Positions 41,939 through 51,714 of a stretch of DNA of 64,000 nt are shown here, in pieces (position 1 is the stretch's first letter; each line of letters opens with the position of its first letter). Origin of the DNA: Bradyrhizobium sp. DOA9 (GTDB lineage: Bacteria; Pseudomonadota; Alphaproteobacteria; Rhizobiales; Xanthobacteraceae); contig NZ_DF820425.1 in assembly GCF_000617845.2 (NCBI RefSeq), forward strand, positions 2,221,725 to 2,285,724, written 5' to 3'. Made by a program: the position numbers and the translations under genes. A model generated the notes under the pieces. That model worked only from the letters and a program-made list of their open reading frames with translations. It made no database searches and was not told the origin of the DNA.

Positions 41939-42670
41939 TCAAATCACACTCGCGCCTTCGTGCTGGAAGCCGAGATAGCTTGCCGCCACCCGCTCGTTGG
42001 CGGCGATGTCGCTGGCCTTGCCGCTGAGCACGAACTCGCCGAGCTCCATGACATAGGCCTGGTCCGCGATCTTCAGCGCGGCTTGCGCGTTCTGCTCGAC
42101 CAGCAGCACCGAGACGCCGGCGGCGCGGAGCTCGGTGACGATGCGGAAGATGTCGGCGACGATGATCGGGGCAAGGCCCAGGCTCGGCTCGTCCAGCATC
42201 AGGAGCTTCGGCTCGCCCATCAGCGCGCGGCCCATCGCGAGCATCTGCTGCTCGCCGCCGGAGAGCGTGCCGGCAAGCTGCTTGCGACGCTCCTTCAGCC
42301 GCGGAAACAGCGCATAGACCCGCTCGATCGAGGCCTTCGCCTTGCTGCGCTCGATCCGGAACGCGCCGAGCTCCAGATTATCCTCGACATTCATGGTCAC
42401 GAACAATTCGCGGTGCTCGGGAACGAGACCGAGCCCCATCGCGACGCGGTCCTCGATGTCGAACCTGGCGAGATCCTGCCCGGCAAAGGCGACGCGGCCC
42501 TTCAGCGGCAGGATGCCCATGATGGCCGAAAGCAGCGTGGTCTTGCCGGCACCGTTGGCGCCGACGATGGTGACGATCTCGTTGGTGCCGACCTCGAGAG
42601 AGACCGAACGCACCGCCTCGACCTTGCCATAGGCGACATGCGCGTCGGTGACGGACAACAGCGTGCTCAT
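41939..42670 (-). CDS. livF: Branched-chain-type ABC transporter ATPase
   Basis: The 243-residue LivF-type ATPase has Walker A GANGAGKTT, Q-loop, signature LSGGEQQM, Walker B LLMLDEPSLGLAP and the switch histidine segment. It pairs with the LivG part of the upstream fusion protein, with which it overlaps in an ATGA. It is the last gene of a minus-strand operon livH-livMG-livF. Confidence 0.95.
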   Translation of the reverse strand: MSTLLSVTDAHVAYGKVEAVRSVSLEVGTNEIVTIVGANGAGKTTLLSAIMGILPLKGRVAFAGQDLARFDIEDRVAMGLGLVPEHRELFVTMNVEDNLELGAFRIERSKAKASIERVYALFPRLKERRKQLAGTLSGGEQQMLAMGRALMGEPKLLMLDEPSLGLAPIIVADIFRIVTELRAAGVSVLLVEQNAQAALKIADQAYVMELGEFVLSGKASDIAANERVAASYLGFQHEGASVI

Positions 42671-44436
42671 GCCGCCACTCCGAGATAGGCCTTGATCACT
42701 TCGGGATTGGTCTTGATCGTCGCCGGCGTGCCCTCCGCGATCTTGGTGCCGAAATCGAGCACCACGATGCGGTCGGCGAGATTCATCACGAAGCCCATGT
42801 CGTGCTCGACCAGCAGCACGCTCATGCCGCCGTCGCGCAGCTCGCGGAGCAGCGCGGCGAGCCGCTGCTTTTCCATGTGGCGCAGGCCCGCAGCCGGCTC
42901 GTCGAGCAGCAGCAGCATCGGATCGACGCAGAGCGCGCGGGCGATCTCGACGATGCGCTGCTGGCCGAGCGAGAGCGAGCCGGCCAGCTGGTGCATCTGC
43001 TCGGTGAGGCCGACGCGCTCGATCTGGCGCGCGGCCTCGGCGAGCAGCTTGGCCTCGTCAGCGCGGTCGAGCCGCAGCATCGAGGAAACGGGTCCGGAAT
43101 GGCCGCGCAGATGCGCGCCGATCGCGACGTTCTCCAGCACGGTCATGTCGGGGACGAGCTTGACGTGCTGGAAGGTCCTGCTGATCCCGAGCTTGACGAT
43201 CTCCTGCGGCGGTGCGTTGTCGACTTTCCGGCCGAGCACCGAGATCGAGCCCGAGGTCGCCGACAGCACGCCGGTGATCAGGTTGAAGGTCGTGCTCTTG
43301 CCGGCGCCGTTCGGGCCGATCAGCGCGACGATCTCGCGGGCCTGGACGTCGAACGAGACGTTGTTCACGGCGACCACGCCGCCGAACTGTTTGCGCGCCT
43401 TCTCGACCTGAAGCAGGACGCCGTCCTCGGCCGGCGCGCGGGCGCGATGCGCCAGCTTCAGCGAGGTGTCCGGCTTCTTGCCATCGGTGCGCTCGGGAAA
43501 AAACGACATCAGCCAGGGCCAGAGGCCGCCGGGCGCAAGCTGCAGCAGCGCCACCAGCATGATGCCGAACACGATGGTCTCGACCTGGCCGGAGCCGGGC
43601 AGGATCAGCGGCAGATAACTCTGCAGCACCTCTTTCAGCACCACGACGATCGCCGCGCCCAGGACGCCGCCCCAGACATAGCCTGCGCCGCCGACCACGG
43701 CGATGAAGAGATATTCGATGCCCATATGCGCGCCGAACGGCGTCGGGTTCACCGCGCGCTGCAGATGGGCGTAGAGCCAGCCGGAGAGGCCGGCGAGCAC
43801 CGCGGCATGGATGAACACCAGGAGCTTTGCGCGCGGCGTGTGGACGCCGAACGCCTCTGCCGCGACATGGCCGCGGCGCAGCGCGCGGATGGCGCGGCCG
43901 GTGCGGGAGTCCAGGAGGTTCATCGTCAGCAGGGCCGAGAGGATCACGGCGACCCAGATCGCGTAATAGATCGAGCCGGGCGAGAGCATCTTGAACGTGC
44001 CGATCGACAGCGGCGGGATTGCCGAGATGCCGTCGTTGCGTCCGAGAAACTCCAGCTTGCTGAACAGGTAGAACAGCCCAAGCCCCCAGGCGAGCGTGCC
44101 GAGCGGCAGATAATGCCCCGAGAGGCGCACGGTGATCAGCCCGAGCAGCACCGCGAGCGAGCCGCTGACCACAAGCGACAGCGGCAGCGTCAGCCAGGGC
44201 GAGAGGCCGTAGGCCGTCGACAGCACCGCGGTGGTATAGGCGCCGAAGCCGACGAAGGCCGCCTGGCCGAACGAGGTGAGGCCGCCGACGCCGGTCAGCA
44301 GCACGAGGCCCATCGCGACCAGGGCCGCAAGGCCGATATTGTCGAGCAGCACGATCCAGAACGGGGGCACGCCCGGGATGAACGGGATCGCCGCCATGAG
44401 AATCGCGAAGAAGAGGATGGGAAGCCGGCTCTGCAT
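42667..44436 (-). CDS. livMG: Fused permease-ATPase (LivM-LivG)
   Basis: The 589-residue protein joins a LivM-type permease (about residues 1-315, some ten membrane segments, with [14 protein letters not shown] and the [19 protein letters not shown] cytoplasmic loop) to a LivG-type ATPase (about 340-589: Walker [10 protein letters not shown] at 374-382, signature LSLGQQR, Walker [12 protein letters not shown]). In Escherichia coli livM and livG are separate genes; such fusions are common in alphaproteobacterial transporters for aromatic or organic acids. No binding protein is encoded with it. Confidence 0.95.
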   Translation of the reverse strand: MQSRLPILFFAILMAAIPFIPGVPPFWIVLLDNIGLAALVAMGLVLLTGVGGLTSFGQAAFVGFGAYTTAVLSTAYGLSPWLTLPLSLVVSGSLAVLLGLITVRLSGHYLPLGTLAWGLGLFYLFSKLEFLGRNDGISAIPPLSIGTFKMLSPGSIYYAIWVAVILSALLTMNLLDSRTGRAIRALRRGHVAAEAFGVHTPRAKLLVFIHAAVLAGLSGWLYAHLQRAVNPTPFGAHMGIEYLFIAVVGGAGYVWGGVLGAAIVVVLKEVLQSYLPLILPGSGQVETIVFGIMLVALLQLAPGGLWPWLMSFFPERTDGKKPDTSLKLAHRARAPAEDGVLLQVEKARKQFGGVVAVNNVSFDVQAREIVALIGPNGAGKSTTFNLITGVLSATSGSISVLGRKVDNAPPQEIVKLGISRTFQHVKLVPDMTVLENVAIGAHLRGHSGPVSSMLRLDRADEAKLLAEAARQIERVGLTEQMHQLAGSLSLGQQRIVEIARALCVDPMLLLLDEPAAGLRHMEKQRLAALLRELRDGGMSVLLVEHDMGFVMNLADRIVVLDFGTKIAEGTPATIKTNPEVIKAYLGVAA

Positions 44437-44441
44437 CGGGC

Positions 44442-45482
44442 TCAGTCCTTCTCTTCCTCGACCGCGGGCGCGGCGAGCGAGCGCAGCAGCAGCACGGGGA
44501 TCAGCAGCATGAAGACGATCACCTCCTTGTAGTTGGAGGCATAGAAGGACGAGAACGCCTCGACGGTGCCGACCACCAGCGCCGCGACGGCGGTGAGGGG
44601 ATAGCTGACGAGGCCGCCGATGATCGCGGCGACGAAGCCCTTCAGCCCGATCAGGAAGCCGGAGTCATAATACAGCGTCGTGATCGGCACGATCAGGATG
44701 CCGGAGATTGCGCCGATCACCGAGGCCAGCAGGAAGGCGATCTGGCCCGACAGCGTGGTGCGGATGCCCGCGAGCCGCGCCCCGAGCCGGTTGACCGCGG
44801 TCGCGCGCAGCGCCTTGCCATAGAGCGTCAGGCCGAAGAACAGCCAGAGCGCGACGATGAAGGCGATGGTGATGGCATAGACGGTGATGCTCTGGCCGGT
44901 GAAGCGCAGCGCGCCGGCGGTGAAGGCGCCGGACAGCACGGCAGGGCCGCGCTGGCCCTCGGCGCCGAAGAACAGCAGGCCGAGGCCCTGCAGCGCGAGG
45001 TGGACGCCGACGGAGGCGATCAGCAGCACCAGCACCGAGGTGTGCGCCAGCGGCTGGAACGCGATGCGGTAGAGATAGAGGCCGATCATCGCCACGATCA
45101 CGAGCGACAGCACGATGCAGACCGCGACCGGCGGCTTCTGCGCGGCGAGGGACAGGGTCAGCGCCAGCACGATCGCCGGCAGCACGACGTTGGCGATGAA
45201 GCTGCGGACGATCAGCCGCCCATGCAGCGCCTTGCGCGCCTCGAACAGGTCGAAGGCGAAGGCGCCGATGCCGAGCGCCAGGGCCAGCTTTGCCGTGCCC
45301 GGCATCTGGCCGGCGGCCAGCGAGGCATAGGTCAGCGCGCCATAGGTGACGAATTCGCCCTGGGGAATGAGGATGACGCGGGTGACGGCGAACACCAGCA
45401 CCAGCGCCAGGCCGAGCAGCGCGTAGATCGCGCCATTGGTGATGCCGTCCTGCACCAGGAACAGCATGATGGTGGTATTCAA
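44442..45482 (-). CDS. livH: Branched-chain-type ABC transporter permease
   Basis: The 346-residue protein has about ten membrane segments and the LivH landmarks [34 protein letters not shown] and [20 protein letters not shown]. At 346 residues it is longer than the usual 300, with an extra hydrophobic stretch around residues 60-140. The TTG at 45482 (GGGGAG 9 bases upstream) was preferred; an ATG at 45467 is possible. It starts the operon and is divergent from the MarR regulator gene. Confidence 0.92.
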   Translation of the reverse strand: MNTTIMLFLVQDGITNGAIYALLGLALVLVFAVTRVILIPQGEFVTYGALTYASLAAGQMPGTAKLALALGIGAFAFDLFEARKALHGRLIVRSFIANVVLPAIVLALTLSLAAQKPPVAVCIVLSLVIVAMIGLYLYRIAFQPLAHTSVLVLLIASVGVHLALQGLGLLFFGAEGQRGPAVLSGAFTAGALRFTGQSITVYAITIAFIVALWLFFGLTLYGKALRATAVNRLGARLAGIRTTLSGQIAFLLASVIGAISGILIVPITTLYYDSGFLIGLKGFVAAIIGGLVSYPLTAVAALVVGTVEAFSSFYASNYKEVIVFMLLIPVLLLRSLAAPAVEEEKD

Positions 45483-45563
45483 GACCGGACGCTCCCCCTA
45501 ATCCGGACCCGTCCTCCCGATTGCGGTGGACGGTCCGCTCACAGCCATTGAAAAACGCATGCG

Positions 45564-45597
45564 ATATTTGGTATGGTCCATAACAATTATCAAATAT
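45564..45597. promoter_or_regulatory. MarR operator candidate between livH and marR
   Basis: ATATTTG (45564-45570) and CAAATAT (45591-45597) form an inverted pair, and between them TATGGTCCATA (45572-45582) is a perfect 11-base palindrome. The AT-rich block lies midway between the divergent starts and is the obvious place for MarR binding and for the promoters. Confidence 0.55.
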
Positions 45598-45655
45598 AAC
45601 TTCAAGGGTGGGGGCGACCCGTCCCGGAATTTAGCGGGATTACGAGCACGAGGCG

Positions 45656-46177
45656 ATGACCGTTTCCAAAACCGCTGAAAAGTCCTCCGAAAAGCCTGCC
45701 GACGCGGCCAAGGGCCGCAAGGACGCAAGCGAGCCGCAGGCGGAAGCCCTCCAGCTCGGCGAGCTGTCCGAGCAGCTGGGCTATGTCCTGAAACGGGCAC
45801 AGCTCAAGGTGTTCGAGAATTTCCTGCGCTGCATGGCCTCGCTCCAGCTGACGCCGGCGCAGTTCTCGGTGCTGCTGCTGGTCGAGAAGAACCCCGGCCG
45901 TAACCAGACCGAGATCGCCTCCACGCTCGGCATCCTCAGGCCGAACTTCGTGGCCATGCTCGACAATCTGGAGAGCCGCGACCTCTGCGCGCGGATCCGC
46001 TCCACCAACGACCGCCGCTCGCACATCCTGGTCTTGACCGACAAGGGCAAGGCCGTGCTGGCGCGCGCGAAGAAGCTCGTCGCCACCAAGCACGAGGCCC
46101 GGCTGAACGATCTGCTCGGCCAGGCCAACCGCGAAGCCCTGCTCGGGATGCTCGCGAAGATCGCCAACGAGTTTTGA
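45656..46177 (+). CDS. MarR-family transcriptional regulator
   Basis: The 173-residue protein has a charged N-terminal tail, then the MarR winged helix (LTPAQFSVLLLVEKNPGRNQ, TEIASTLGILRPNFVAMLDN and the wing ARIRSTNDRRSHILVLTDKG). MarR proteins with this position, divergent from an ABC transporter operon, commonly respond to aromatic acids or their CoA esters. It is likely to repress the livH operon and itself. Confidence 0.92.
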   Translation: MTVSKTAEKSSEKPADAAKGRKDASEPQAEALQLGELSEQLGYVLKRAQLKVFENFLRCMASLQLTPAQFSVLLLVEKNPGRNQTEIASTLGILRPNFVAMLDNLESRDLCARIRSTNDRRSHILVLTDKGKAVLARAKKLVATKHEARLNDLLGQANREALLGMLAKIANEF

Positions 46178-46271
46178 CTCTGATCCTCGGCTGGAGGGTA
46201 AGCGCGCCCACACGCGCCCGGAGGGCGTGGGCTCCAAGCACGTCGCCCGAATGATGCGTCGCACCTAGAAG

Positions 46272-46320
46272 ATGACGCTTGAAACGTCATTTTGCACGCC
46301 ATAAGCTTGGTAAATCAAGC
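46272..46320. promoter_or_regulatory. Two inverted repeats upstream of the HTH-hyf genes
   Basis: ATGACG-N7-CGTCAT (46272-46290) and GCTTG-N6-CAAGC (46305-46320) lie 29-77 bases ahead of the GTG start of the small HTH gene. The HTH protein itself, or another regulator, could bind here to control the hyf-like operon. Confidence 0.45.
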
Positions 46321-46348
46321 GCTGTAACTGCCACGGACATTGTGCCCC

Positions 46349-46621
46349 GTGATCACCGCCGCGCAGCTTCGAGCCGCCCGTGCTCTGCTCAGAATCGACC
46401 AGCGCGAGCTCGCGCAGCGCTGCTCGCTGTCGTTGCCGACGATCCAGCGCATGGAGGCCTCCGAAGGGGTGATCCGCGGCAATGTCGATTCGCTGGTGAA
46501 GCTGGTCGAGGCGCTGTCGGTCGCCGGCATCGAGCTGATCGCCGAGGGGGCAGTGTCGAGCACCGGTGGACGCGGTGTGCGGCTGAAGCCTCCACCCCCG
46601 AGCGCAGGCGGCCAATCGTGA
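46349..46621 (+). CDS. Small XRE-like helix-turn-helix protein
   Basis: The 90-residue protein is a single HTH unit: MITAAQLRAARALLRIDQRE, LAQRCSLSLPTIQRMEASEG and then VEALSVAGIELIAEG and GVRLKPPPP. The same unit, ending in AGVEFLFPEAGKPGVRPR, forms the C-terminus of the PAS-HTH regulator at 14937. I used the GTG at 46349; a TTG nine bases upstream is also in frame. It is followed 34 bases later by the first gene of the hyf-like operon and probably controls it. Confidence 0.8.
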   Translation: MITAAQLRAARALLRIDQRELAQRCSLSLPTIQRMEASEGVIRGNVDSLVKLVEALSVAGIELIAEGAVSSTGGRGVRLKPPPPSAGGQS

Positions 46622-46655
46622 TGACGCGCGCGCACATCATGATCCAGGAGCGGTC

Positions 46656-48656
46656 ATGATCGCCGTGGCGCTCTTATCAGTGGCGGCTCTGCTGGTGCTG
46701 GCGCCTGCGGGAGTCGTGCTGTCGGCGCGCCCGCGCGGCTCGATCATCCTCTATGGCGGCTGCCTGATCGCCACATCGACGCTCTGCGTCACGGCGCTGT
46801 CAGATCTGCTCTTTTTTGCTCATCTGTCGCCGAGCGCGACGCTGCCGATCGGCCTGCCCTGGCTCGGTGCCCATTTCCGGCTCGATGCGCTGTCCGCCTT
46901 CTTCCTTGTCGTCGTCAATCTCGGCGGCGCCGCTGCGAGCCTGTTCGCGCTCGGCTACTCCAGGCACGAAGACTCCCCCGGCCGCGTGCTGCCGTTCTAT
47001 CCTGCCTATCTCGCCGGGATGAACGTCGTCGTGCTGGCAAACGATGCCTTCAGCTTCCTGGTCGCTTGGGAATTCATGTCGCTGACCTCCTGGGTGATGG
47101 TGGTCTCGCATCACCGGGAAGCCGAAAACGTCCGCGCTGGTTATGTCTATCTCTTGATGGCAAGCTTCGGCACGCTGACTCTGCTGCTGGCTTTCGGCCT
47201 GCTCGCGAGCGGCGCCGGTTACAGTTTCGATGCGATCCGAGCCTCGCATCCTTCCGCTGCAGTGGCCGGCATGGTGGTGATCCTCGCGCTGCTGGGGGCC
47301 GGCTCCAAGGCTGGCCTGGTACCGCTGCACGCCTGGCTGCCGCTCGCCCATCCCGCCGCACCCAGCCACGTCTCCGGCCTCATGAGCGGCGTCATGACCA
47401 AGGTCGCCGTCTACGGCTTCGTGCGCATCGTCTTCGATCTTCTGCCCGAACCGGCGTGGTGGTGGAGCATGGTGGTGTTGCTGGTCGGCGGTCCGACGGC
47501 GACGCTGGGCGTGCTCTACGCGCTGATGCAGCGCGATATCAAGCGTGTGCTGGCCTATTCAACCATTGAGAACATCGGCATCATCTTCACCGGCCTCGGG
47601 CTGGCGCTGGCTTTCAAGGCGGAAGGGCTCGGCTGGGTGGCGGCGCTGGCTTTCACCGCGGCGATGCTGCATGTCCTCAATCATGCGCTGTTCAAGAGCT
47701 TGTTGTTCTTCGGCGCCGGCGCGGTGCTGGGAGCAACCGGCGAGCGCGACATGGAGAAGCTCGGCGGGCTCATCCATCGCATGCCGAAGACGGCGTTCGC
47801 GATGCTGATCGGCTGCGTCGCGATCTCGGCATTGCCACCGTTCAACGGCTTCGTTTCGGAATGGCTGACCTTCCAGGCGATCCTGCTCTCACCGCAATTG
47901 CCGTCCTGGGGCCTCAAGCTGGCGATTCCGGCGGTCGGCGGCCTGCTCGCGCTCGCGGCCGCCTTCGCTGCAGCCTGCTTCGTCAAGCTCTATGGCATCA
48001 GTTTCCTCGGCCGGCCGCGTTCGGATGTCGCGGCATCAGCGCTCGAGACCGACCGCTTCTCGCTCACCGCGATGCTCGCGCTCGCCGCCCTCTGCCTCAT
48101 TGCCGGCATCCTGCCCGGGCTGTTCATCGACGCGCTGGCGCCCGTGAGCAAGGCTATGGTCGGCAACATCATGCCGCATCAGGTCGGATTGCAGTGGCTC
48201 ACCATCGTGCCGATTGCAGAAAGCCGCAGCTCCTATAACGGCCTTCTGGTGTTCGTGTTCGCAGCACTCTGCGGCACGGCGGCGGCATCAGCCATTCACC
48301 GTCTCGCTTCCGATCGCCTGCGCCGTGCACCCGCCTGGGATTGCGGCTATCCCGATCCGAACCCGGCGATCCAGTACTCGGCGTCCAGCTTCTCGCAGCC
48401 GATCCGCCGCGTGTTCGGCAGCGTCATCTTCGCCGCGCGCGAGATCGGCGAGATGCCGCCGCCGTCCTCGCCGCGTCCTGCGCGGCTCCGGGTCGAGCTG
48501 CACGATCTGATCTGGGATGGGCTGTACGCGCCGATTGCGATGGTCGTCGGCTTTGCGACGGAGCGCATCAATATCCTCCAGTTCTTCACCATCCGCCGCT
48601 ACCTGACGCTGGTCTTCGTGGCGCTGATCGTGCTGCTGTTGGTGGTGGCACTATGA
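46656..48656 (+). CDS. hyfB: Hydrogenase-4 component B-like proton-pumping subunit
   Basis: The 666-residue protein has about 15 membrane segments and belongs to the NuoL/M/N-MrpD antiporter superfamily. It has VPLHAWLPLAHPAAPSHVSG followed by LMSGVMTKVAVYG (about residues 222-256), YSTIENIGIIFTGLG and LFKSLLFFGAGAVL. Its C-terminal soluble region with WDCGYPDPNPAIQYSASSFS is typical of HyfB/HycC. In such complexes this subunit moves protons or sodium across the inner membrane. It is the first of six overlapping or adjacent genes; an AGGAG precedes the ATG. Confidence 0.93.
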   Translation: MIAVALLSVAALLVLAPAGVVLSARPRGSIILYGGCLIATSTLCVTALSDLLFFAHLSPSATLPIGLPWLGAHFRLDALSAFFLVVVNLGGAAASLFALGYSRHEDSPGRVLPFYPAYLAGMNVVVLANDAFSFLVAWEFMSLTSWVMVVSHHREAENVRAGYVYLLMASFGTLTLLLAFGLLASGAGYSFDAIRASHPSAAVAGMVVILALLGAGSKAGLVPLHAWLPLAHPAAPSHVSGLMSGVMTKVAVYGFVRIVFDLLPEPAWWWSMVVLLVGGPTATLGVLYALMQRDIKRVLAYSTIENIGIIFTGLGLALAFKAEGLGWVAALAFTAAMLHVLNHALFKSLLFFGAGAVLGATGERDMEKLGGLIHRMPKTAFAMLIGCVAISALPPFNGFVSEWLTFQAILLSPQLPSWGLKLAIPAVGGLLALAAAFAAACFVKLYGISFLGRPRSDVAASALETDRFSLTAMLALAALCLIAGILPGLFIDALAPVSKAMVGNIMPHQVGLQWLTIVPIAESRSSYNGLLVFVFAALCGTAAASAIHRLASDRLRRAPAWDCGYPDPNPAIQYSASSFSQPIRRVFGSVIFAAREIGEMPPPSSPRPARLRVELHDLIWDGLYAPIAMVVGFATERINILQFFTIRRYLTLVFVALIVLLLVVAL

Positions 48657-49609
48657 ACGCGCTGGGCGACATTCTCTCGCAGGGCGCCCAGATGTCGCTG
48701 GTGCTGGGGCTGGCGCCGCTGCTGACGGGTTTCGTGCGCAAGGTGAAGGCGCGGCTGCTGCGCCGGCGCGGGCCGCCGCTGCTCCAGCCCTATCGCGACC
48801 TCGTTCGCCTGATGCGCAAGGATGTCGTGCTGGCCGACAATGCGTCATGGCTGTTCCGCGTCATTCCCTATCTGATCTTCTCGGGCACCTGGGTCGCTGC
48901 ATCCCTGGTGCCGACCTTCGGCAATGGTCTGTTGTTCTCCTGGACCGCCGACCTCATCGCCATCATTGCGCTGCTCGGCAGCGCCCGTTTCTTCCAGGCG
49001 CTCGCCGGCATGGATGTCGGCACCGCCTTCGGCGGTATCGGCTCCAGCCGCGAGGTCATGATCGCCTCCCTCGCCGAGCCCGCGATGCTGATCACGGTAT
49101 TCTCGGTTGCGATGATCGCCGGCTCGACACAGCTCGCCAACGTGGCCGAGTTCATGGGCTCGGACGCGGTCGGCTTGCGCGTGTCGCTGGGCATGGCGTT
49201 CGTGGCGCTGACCATCATGGCGCTGGCGGAGAACGCCCGTATCCCGGTCGACAACCCCGCAACCCATCTCGAGCTCACCATGGTGCACGAGGCCATGGTG
49301 CTGGAATATTCGGGTCGGCATCTCGCGCTGATCGACCTGTCGTCGCAGCTCAAGCTCCTGCTCTATGTCTCGCTGATCGCCTGCGTGTTCGTGCCATGGG
49401 GGATGGCGACCGCGGACGCGAGCGTCGACAGGTTCGCCTTCGGCGCGCTGCTCTATCTCGGCAAGCTGACGGTTCTCGGCTTCCTGCTCGCAGTGTTCGA
49501 GACCTCGATCGCCAAGATGCGCGTGTTCCGGATTCCCGAGTTCCTGGGCGCGGCGCTGATGCTGGCGCTGCTCGCCACCCTGTTGCGCTTTGTGTCGGGG
49601 AGCCTCTGA
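48653..49609 (+). CDS. hyfC: Hyf/NuoH-like membrane subunit
   Basis: The 318-residue protein is the NuoH/HyfC type: eight or so membrane segments, GPPLLQPYRDLVRLMRKD (the conserved cytosolic loop) and the ENARIPVDNPATHLELTMVHEAM acidic segment (about residues 187-210), which lines the quinone or proton path in complex I relatives. It overlaps the preceding stop in an ATGA. It forms the link between peripheral arm and antiporter subunits. Confidence 0.94.
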   Translation: MNALGDILSQGAQMSLVLGLAPLLTGFVRKVKARLLRRRGPPLLQPYRDLVRLMRKDVVLADNASWLFRVIPYLIFSGTWVAASLVPTFGNGLLFSWTADLIAIIALLGSARFFQALAGMDVGTAFGGIGSSREVMIASLAEPAMLITVFSVAMIAGSTQLANVAEFMGSDAVGLRVSLGMAFVALTIMALAENARIPVDNPATHLELTMVHEAMVLEYSGRHLALIDLSSQLKLLLYVSLIACVFVPWGMATADASVDRFAFGALLYLGKLTVLGFLLAVFETSIAKMRVFRIPEFLGAALMLALLATLLRFVSGSL

Positions 49610-49612
49610 CGG

Positions 49613-50275
49613 ATGAGCAGCCTGCAATTCGACATTGCCCACCTGCTCGCCGGCTCCCTCGTGCTGGCGAGCTTCATGATGCTCTATCAGGACCGGCTCT
49701 ACGCGCTGCTCAACGTCTATGCGCTGCATGCCGGCGTGCTCGCGCTGTCGGTGGCCTGGCAGGCATATGTGCAGCAGGCGCCGCATCTCTATGTCACGGC
49801 GCTGATCGCGCTGCTGTTCAAGGCCGTCGTCATCCCGGTGGCGCTGCACCGGATCATCAAGCGGCTCGGTATCCACCGCGAGATCGAGAACGTGATCGGG
49901 ATCGGGCTGACCATGATGGCCGGCATCGGCCTCGTCGCACTGTCGATGGTGGTGATGCTGCGGGTGACGCCGGGCGCGGACGCGCTCGCGCGCGAGGATC
50001 TCGCCTTCGCGCTGTCGGTGGTGCTGCTGGGGCTGCTGATCATGGTGACGCGGCGCAACGCGGTGAGCCAGGTGGTCGGCTTCATGTCGCTGGAGAACGG
50101 GCTGGTGCTGGCGGCAACCGGCGCCAAGGGCATGCCGCTGGTGGTCGAAATCAGCGTCGCCTTCTCGGTGCTGATCGCCTTCATCGTGATCGGCATCTTC
50201 CTGTTCCGCATCCGCGAGCGCTTTGACAGCGTAGACATGCAGGCGCTCGATCGTTTCCGCGGAGAGCGGCGATGA
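49613..50275 (+). CDS. hyfE: Hydrogenase-4 component E-like membrane subunit
   Basis: The 220-residue protein has about seven membrane segments (AHLLAGSLVLASFMMLYQDR at the start, LFKAVVIPVALHRIIKRLGI, RRNAVSQVVGFMSLENGLVL), as in HyfE/NuoK-related subunits. It starts 3 bases after hyfC and overlaps hyfF. The expected role is structural, in the proton-translocating membrane arm. Confidence 0.9.
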   Translation: MSSLQFDIAHLLAGSLVLASFMMLYQDRLYALLNVYALHAGVLALSVAWQAYVQQAPHLYVTALIALLFKAVVIPVALHRIIKRLGIHREIENVIGIGLTMMAGIGLVALSMVVMLRVTPGADALAREDLAFALSVVLLGLLIMVTRRNAVSQVVGFMSLENGLVLAATGAKGMPLVVEISVAFSVLIAFIVIGIFLFRIRERFDSVDMQALDRFRGERR

Positions 50276-51711
50276 GCATCGACGTCCTCAGCGCCATTCT
50301 CGTGATCCCGGCCGTCTCGGCGGCGCTGCTGGCGATTTTGCCGGGCTATGGACAGACGGCGAAGCTCAACGTCGTGGCGGCACTCGCCACCTTCCTGACC
50401 TCGCTGTCGCTGTTCGTGGTCGAGCCGGTGTCGGGGCAGTATCTGCTGGTGGACGACCTCAACAAGGTCTTCATCGTATTGACCACCTTCGTCAGCTTCA
50501 CCACGTCGGTGTTCAGCGCGAGCTACATCCAGCACGAGATCGAGATTGGACGCCTGACGCCGACGTTCCTGCGCTTCTATCACGCGATGTATCAGACGCT
50601 GATGTTCGCGATGAACCTCGCGCTCCTCGCCAACAATATCGGGCTGATGTGGGTCGCGGTCGAGGTGGCGACGCTGACGACCGTGCTGATGGTCGGCATC
50701 TACCGCACCCATGAGGCGCTGGAGGCGGCCTGGAAATATTTCATCCTCGGTAGCGTCGGCATTGCGCTCGCGCTGTTCGGCACCATCCTGGTCTATATGG
50801 CGGCGCGCCCCGTGGTCGGCGAAGGGCTCGACGGCATGGTGTGGACGGTGCTGGTGAAGCACGCGGCAGAGTTCGACCCGGCGCTGCTCAACGTCGCCTT
50901 CGTCTTCCTGCTGCTCGGCTACGGCACCAAGGTCGGGCTGGCGCCGCTGCACGCCTGGCTGCCGGATGCGCATGCCGAGGGCCCGACGCCGATCTCGGCG
51001 GTGCTGTCCGGTCTGTTGCTCAATGTCGCGCTCTATGCGCTGCTGCGCTTCAAGATGATGCTGGCGGTCAACACCGCGGCGATCGCGCCGGGGCCGTTGA
51101 TGGTGACGATGGGCCTGATCTCGGTGATCTTCGCTTCGCTGATGCTCTACCGCCGCCGCGACATCAAGCGGATGTTCGCCTACTCCTCGATCGAGCATAT
51201 GGGCATCATCGTCTTCGCCTTCGGCATGGGCGGGCCGCTCGCGAATTTTGCCGGCCTCCTCCACATGACCATGCATTCCCTGACCAAGTCGGCGATCTTC
51301 TTCGCGGTCGGCCATATCGCGCAGGTCAAGGGCACACAGAAGATCGCCGACATCGGCGGACTTACGGTGACCAATCCGGTGCTCGGCTGGGGATTGATGC
51401 TCGGCGTCATCGCCATCGTCGGGCTGCCGCCGCTCGGCATCTTCATGAGCGAGTTTCTCGTGGTGAGCTCGACTTTCGCCCGTGCGCCCTGGCTGACGGT
51501 GATCCTGGTGCTCGGCATCATCATCGCGCTCGGCGGGCTTTTCTTGCGGATCGGCCCGGTGATGTTCGGCGAGCCGAAAGGCAAGACCGCGCCCGCGGAA
51601 GCCTCCTACGTGCCGATGTTCACGCATCTCGGATTGGTTCTGATGGCCGGCATCTATCTGCCGCCGGGGCTGGTCACCGGCTTCCAGAACGTCGCGAAGC
51701 TGCTGGGGTAG
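50272..51711 (+). CDS. hyfF: Hydrogenase-4 component F-like antiporter subunit
   Basis: The 479-residue protein is a second NuoN/MrpD-type antiporter-like subunit. It has about 14 membrane segments, APLHAWLPDAHAEGPTPISA (about residues 224-243), FAYSSIEHMGIIVFAFGMG and HMTMHSLTKSAIFFAVGHI. Like HyfF it is expected to transport protons. A complex with both HyfB- and HyfF-type subunits should have at least two ion channels. Confidence 0.93.
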   Translation: MSIDVLSAILVIPAVSAALLAILPGYGQTAKLNVVAALATFLTSLSLFVVEPVSGQYLLVDDLNKVFIVLTTFVSFTTSVFSASYIQHEIEIGRLTPTFLRFYHAMYQTLMFAMNLALLANNIGLMWVAVEVATLTTVLMVGIYRTHEALEAAWKYFILGSVGIALALFGTILVYMAARPVVGEGLDGMVWTVLVKHAAEFDPALLNVAFVFLLLGYGTKVGLAPLHAWLPDAHAEGPTPISAVLSGLLLNVALYALLRFKMMLAVNTAAIAPGPLMVTMGLISVIFASLMLYRRRDIKRMFAYSSIEHMGIIVFAFGMGGPLANFAGLLHMTMHSLTKSAIFFAVGHIAQVKGTQKIADIGGLTVTNPVLGWGLMLGVIAIVGLPPLGIFMSEFLVVSSTFARAPWLTVILVLGIIIALGGLFLRIGPVMFGEPKGKTAPAEASYVPMFTHLGLVLMAGIYLPPGLVTGFQNVAKLLG

Positions 51712-51714
51712 GCG

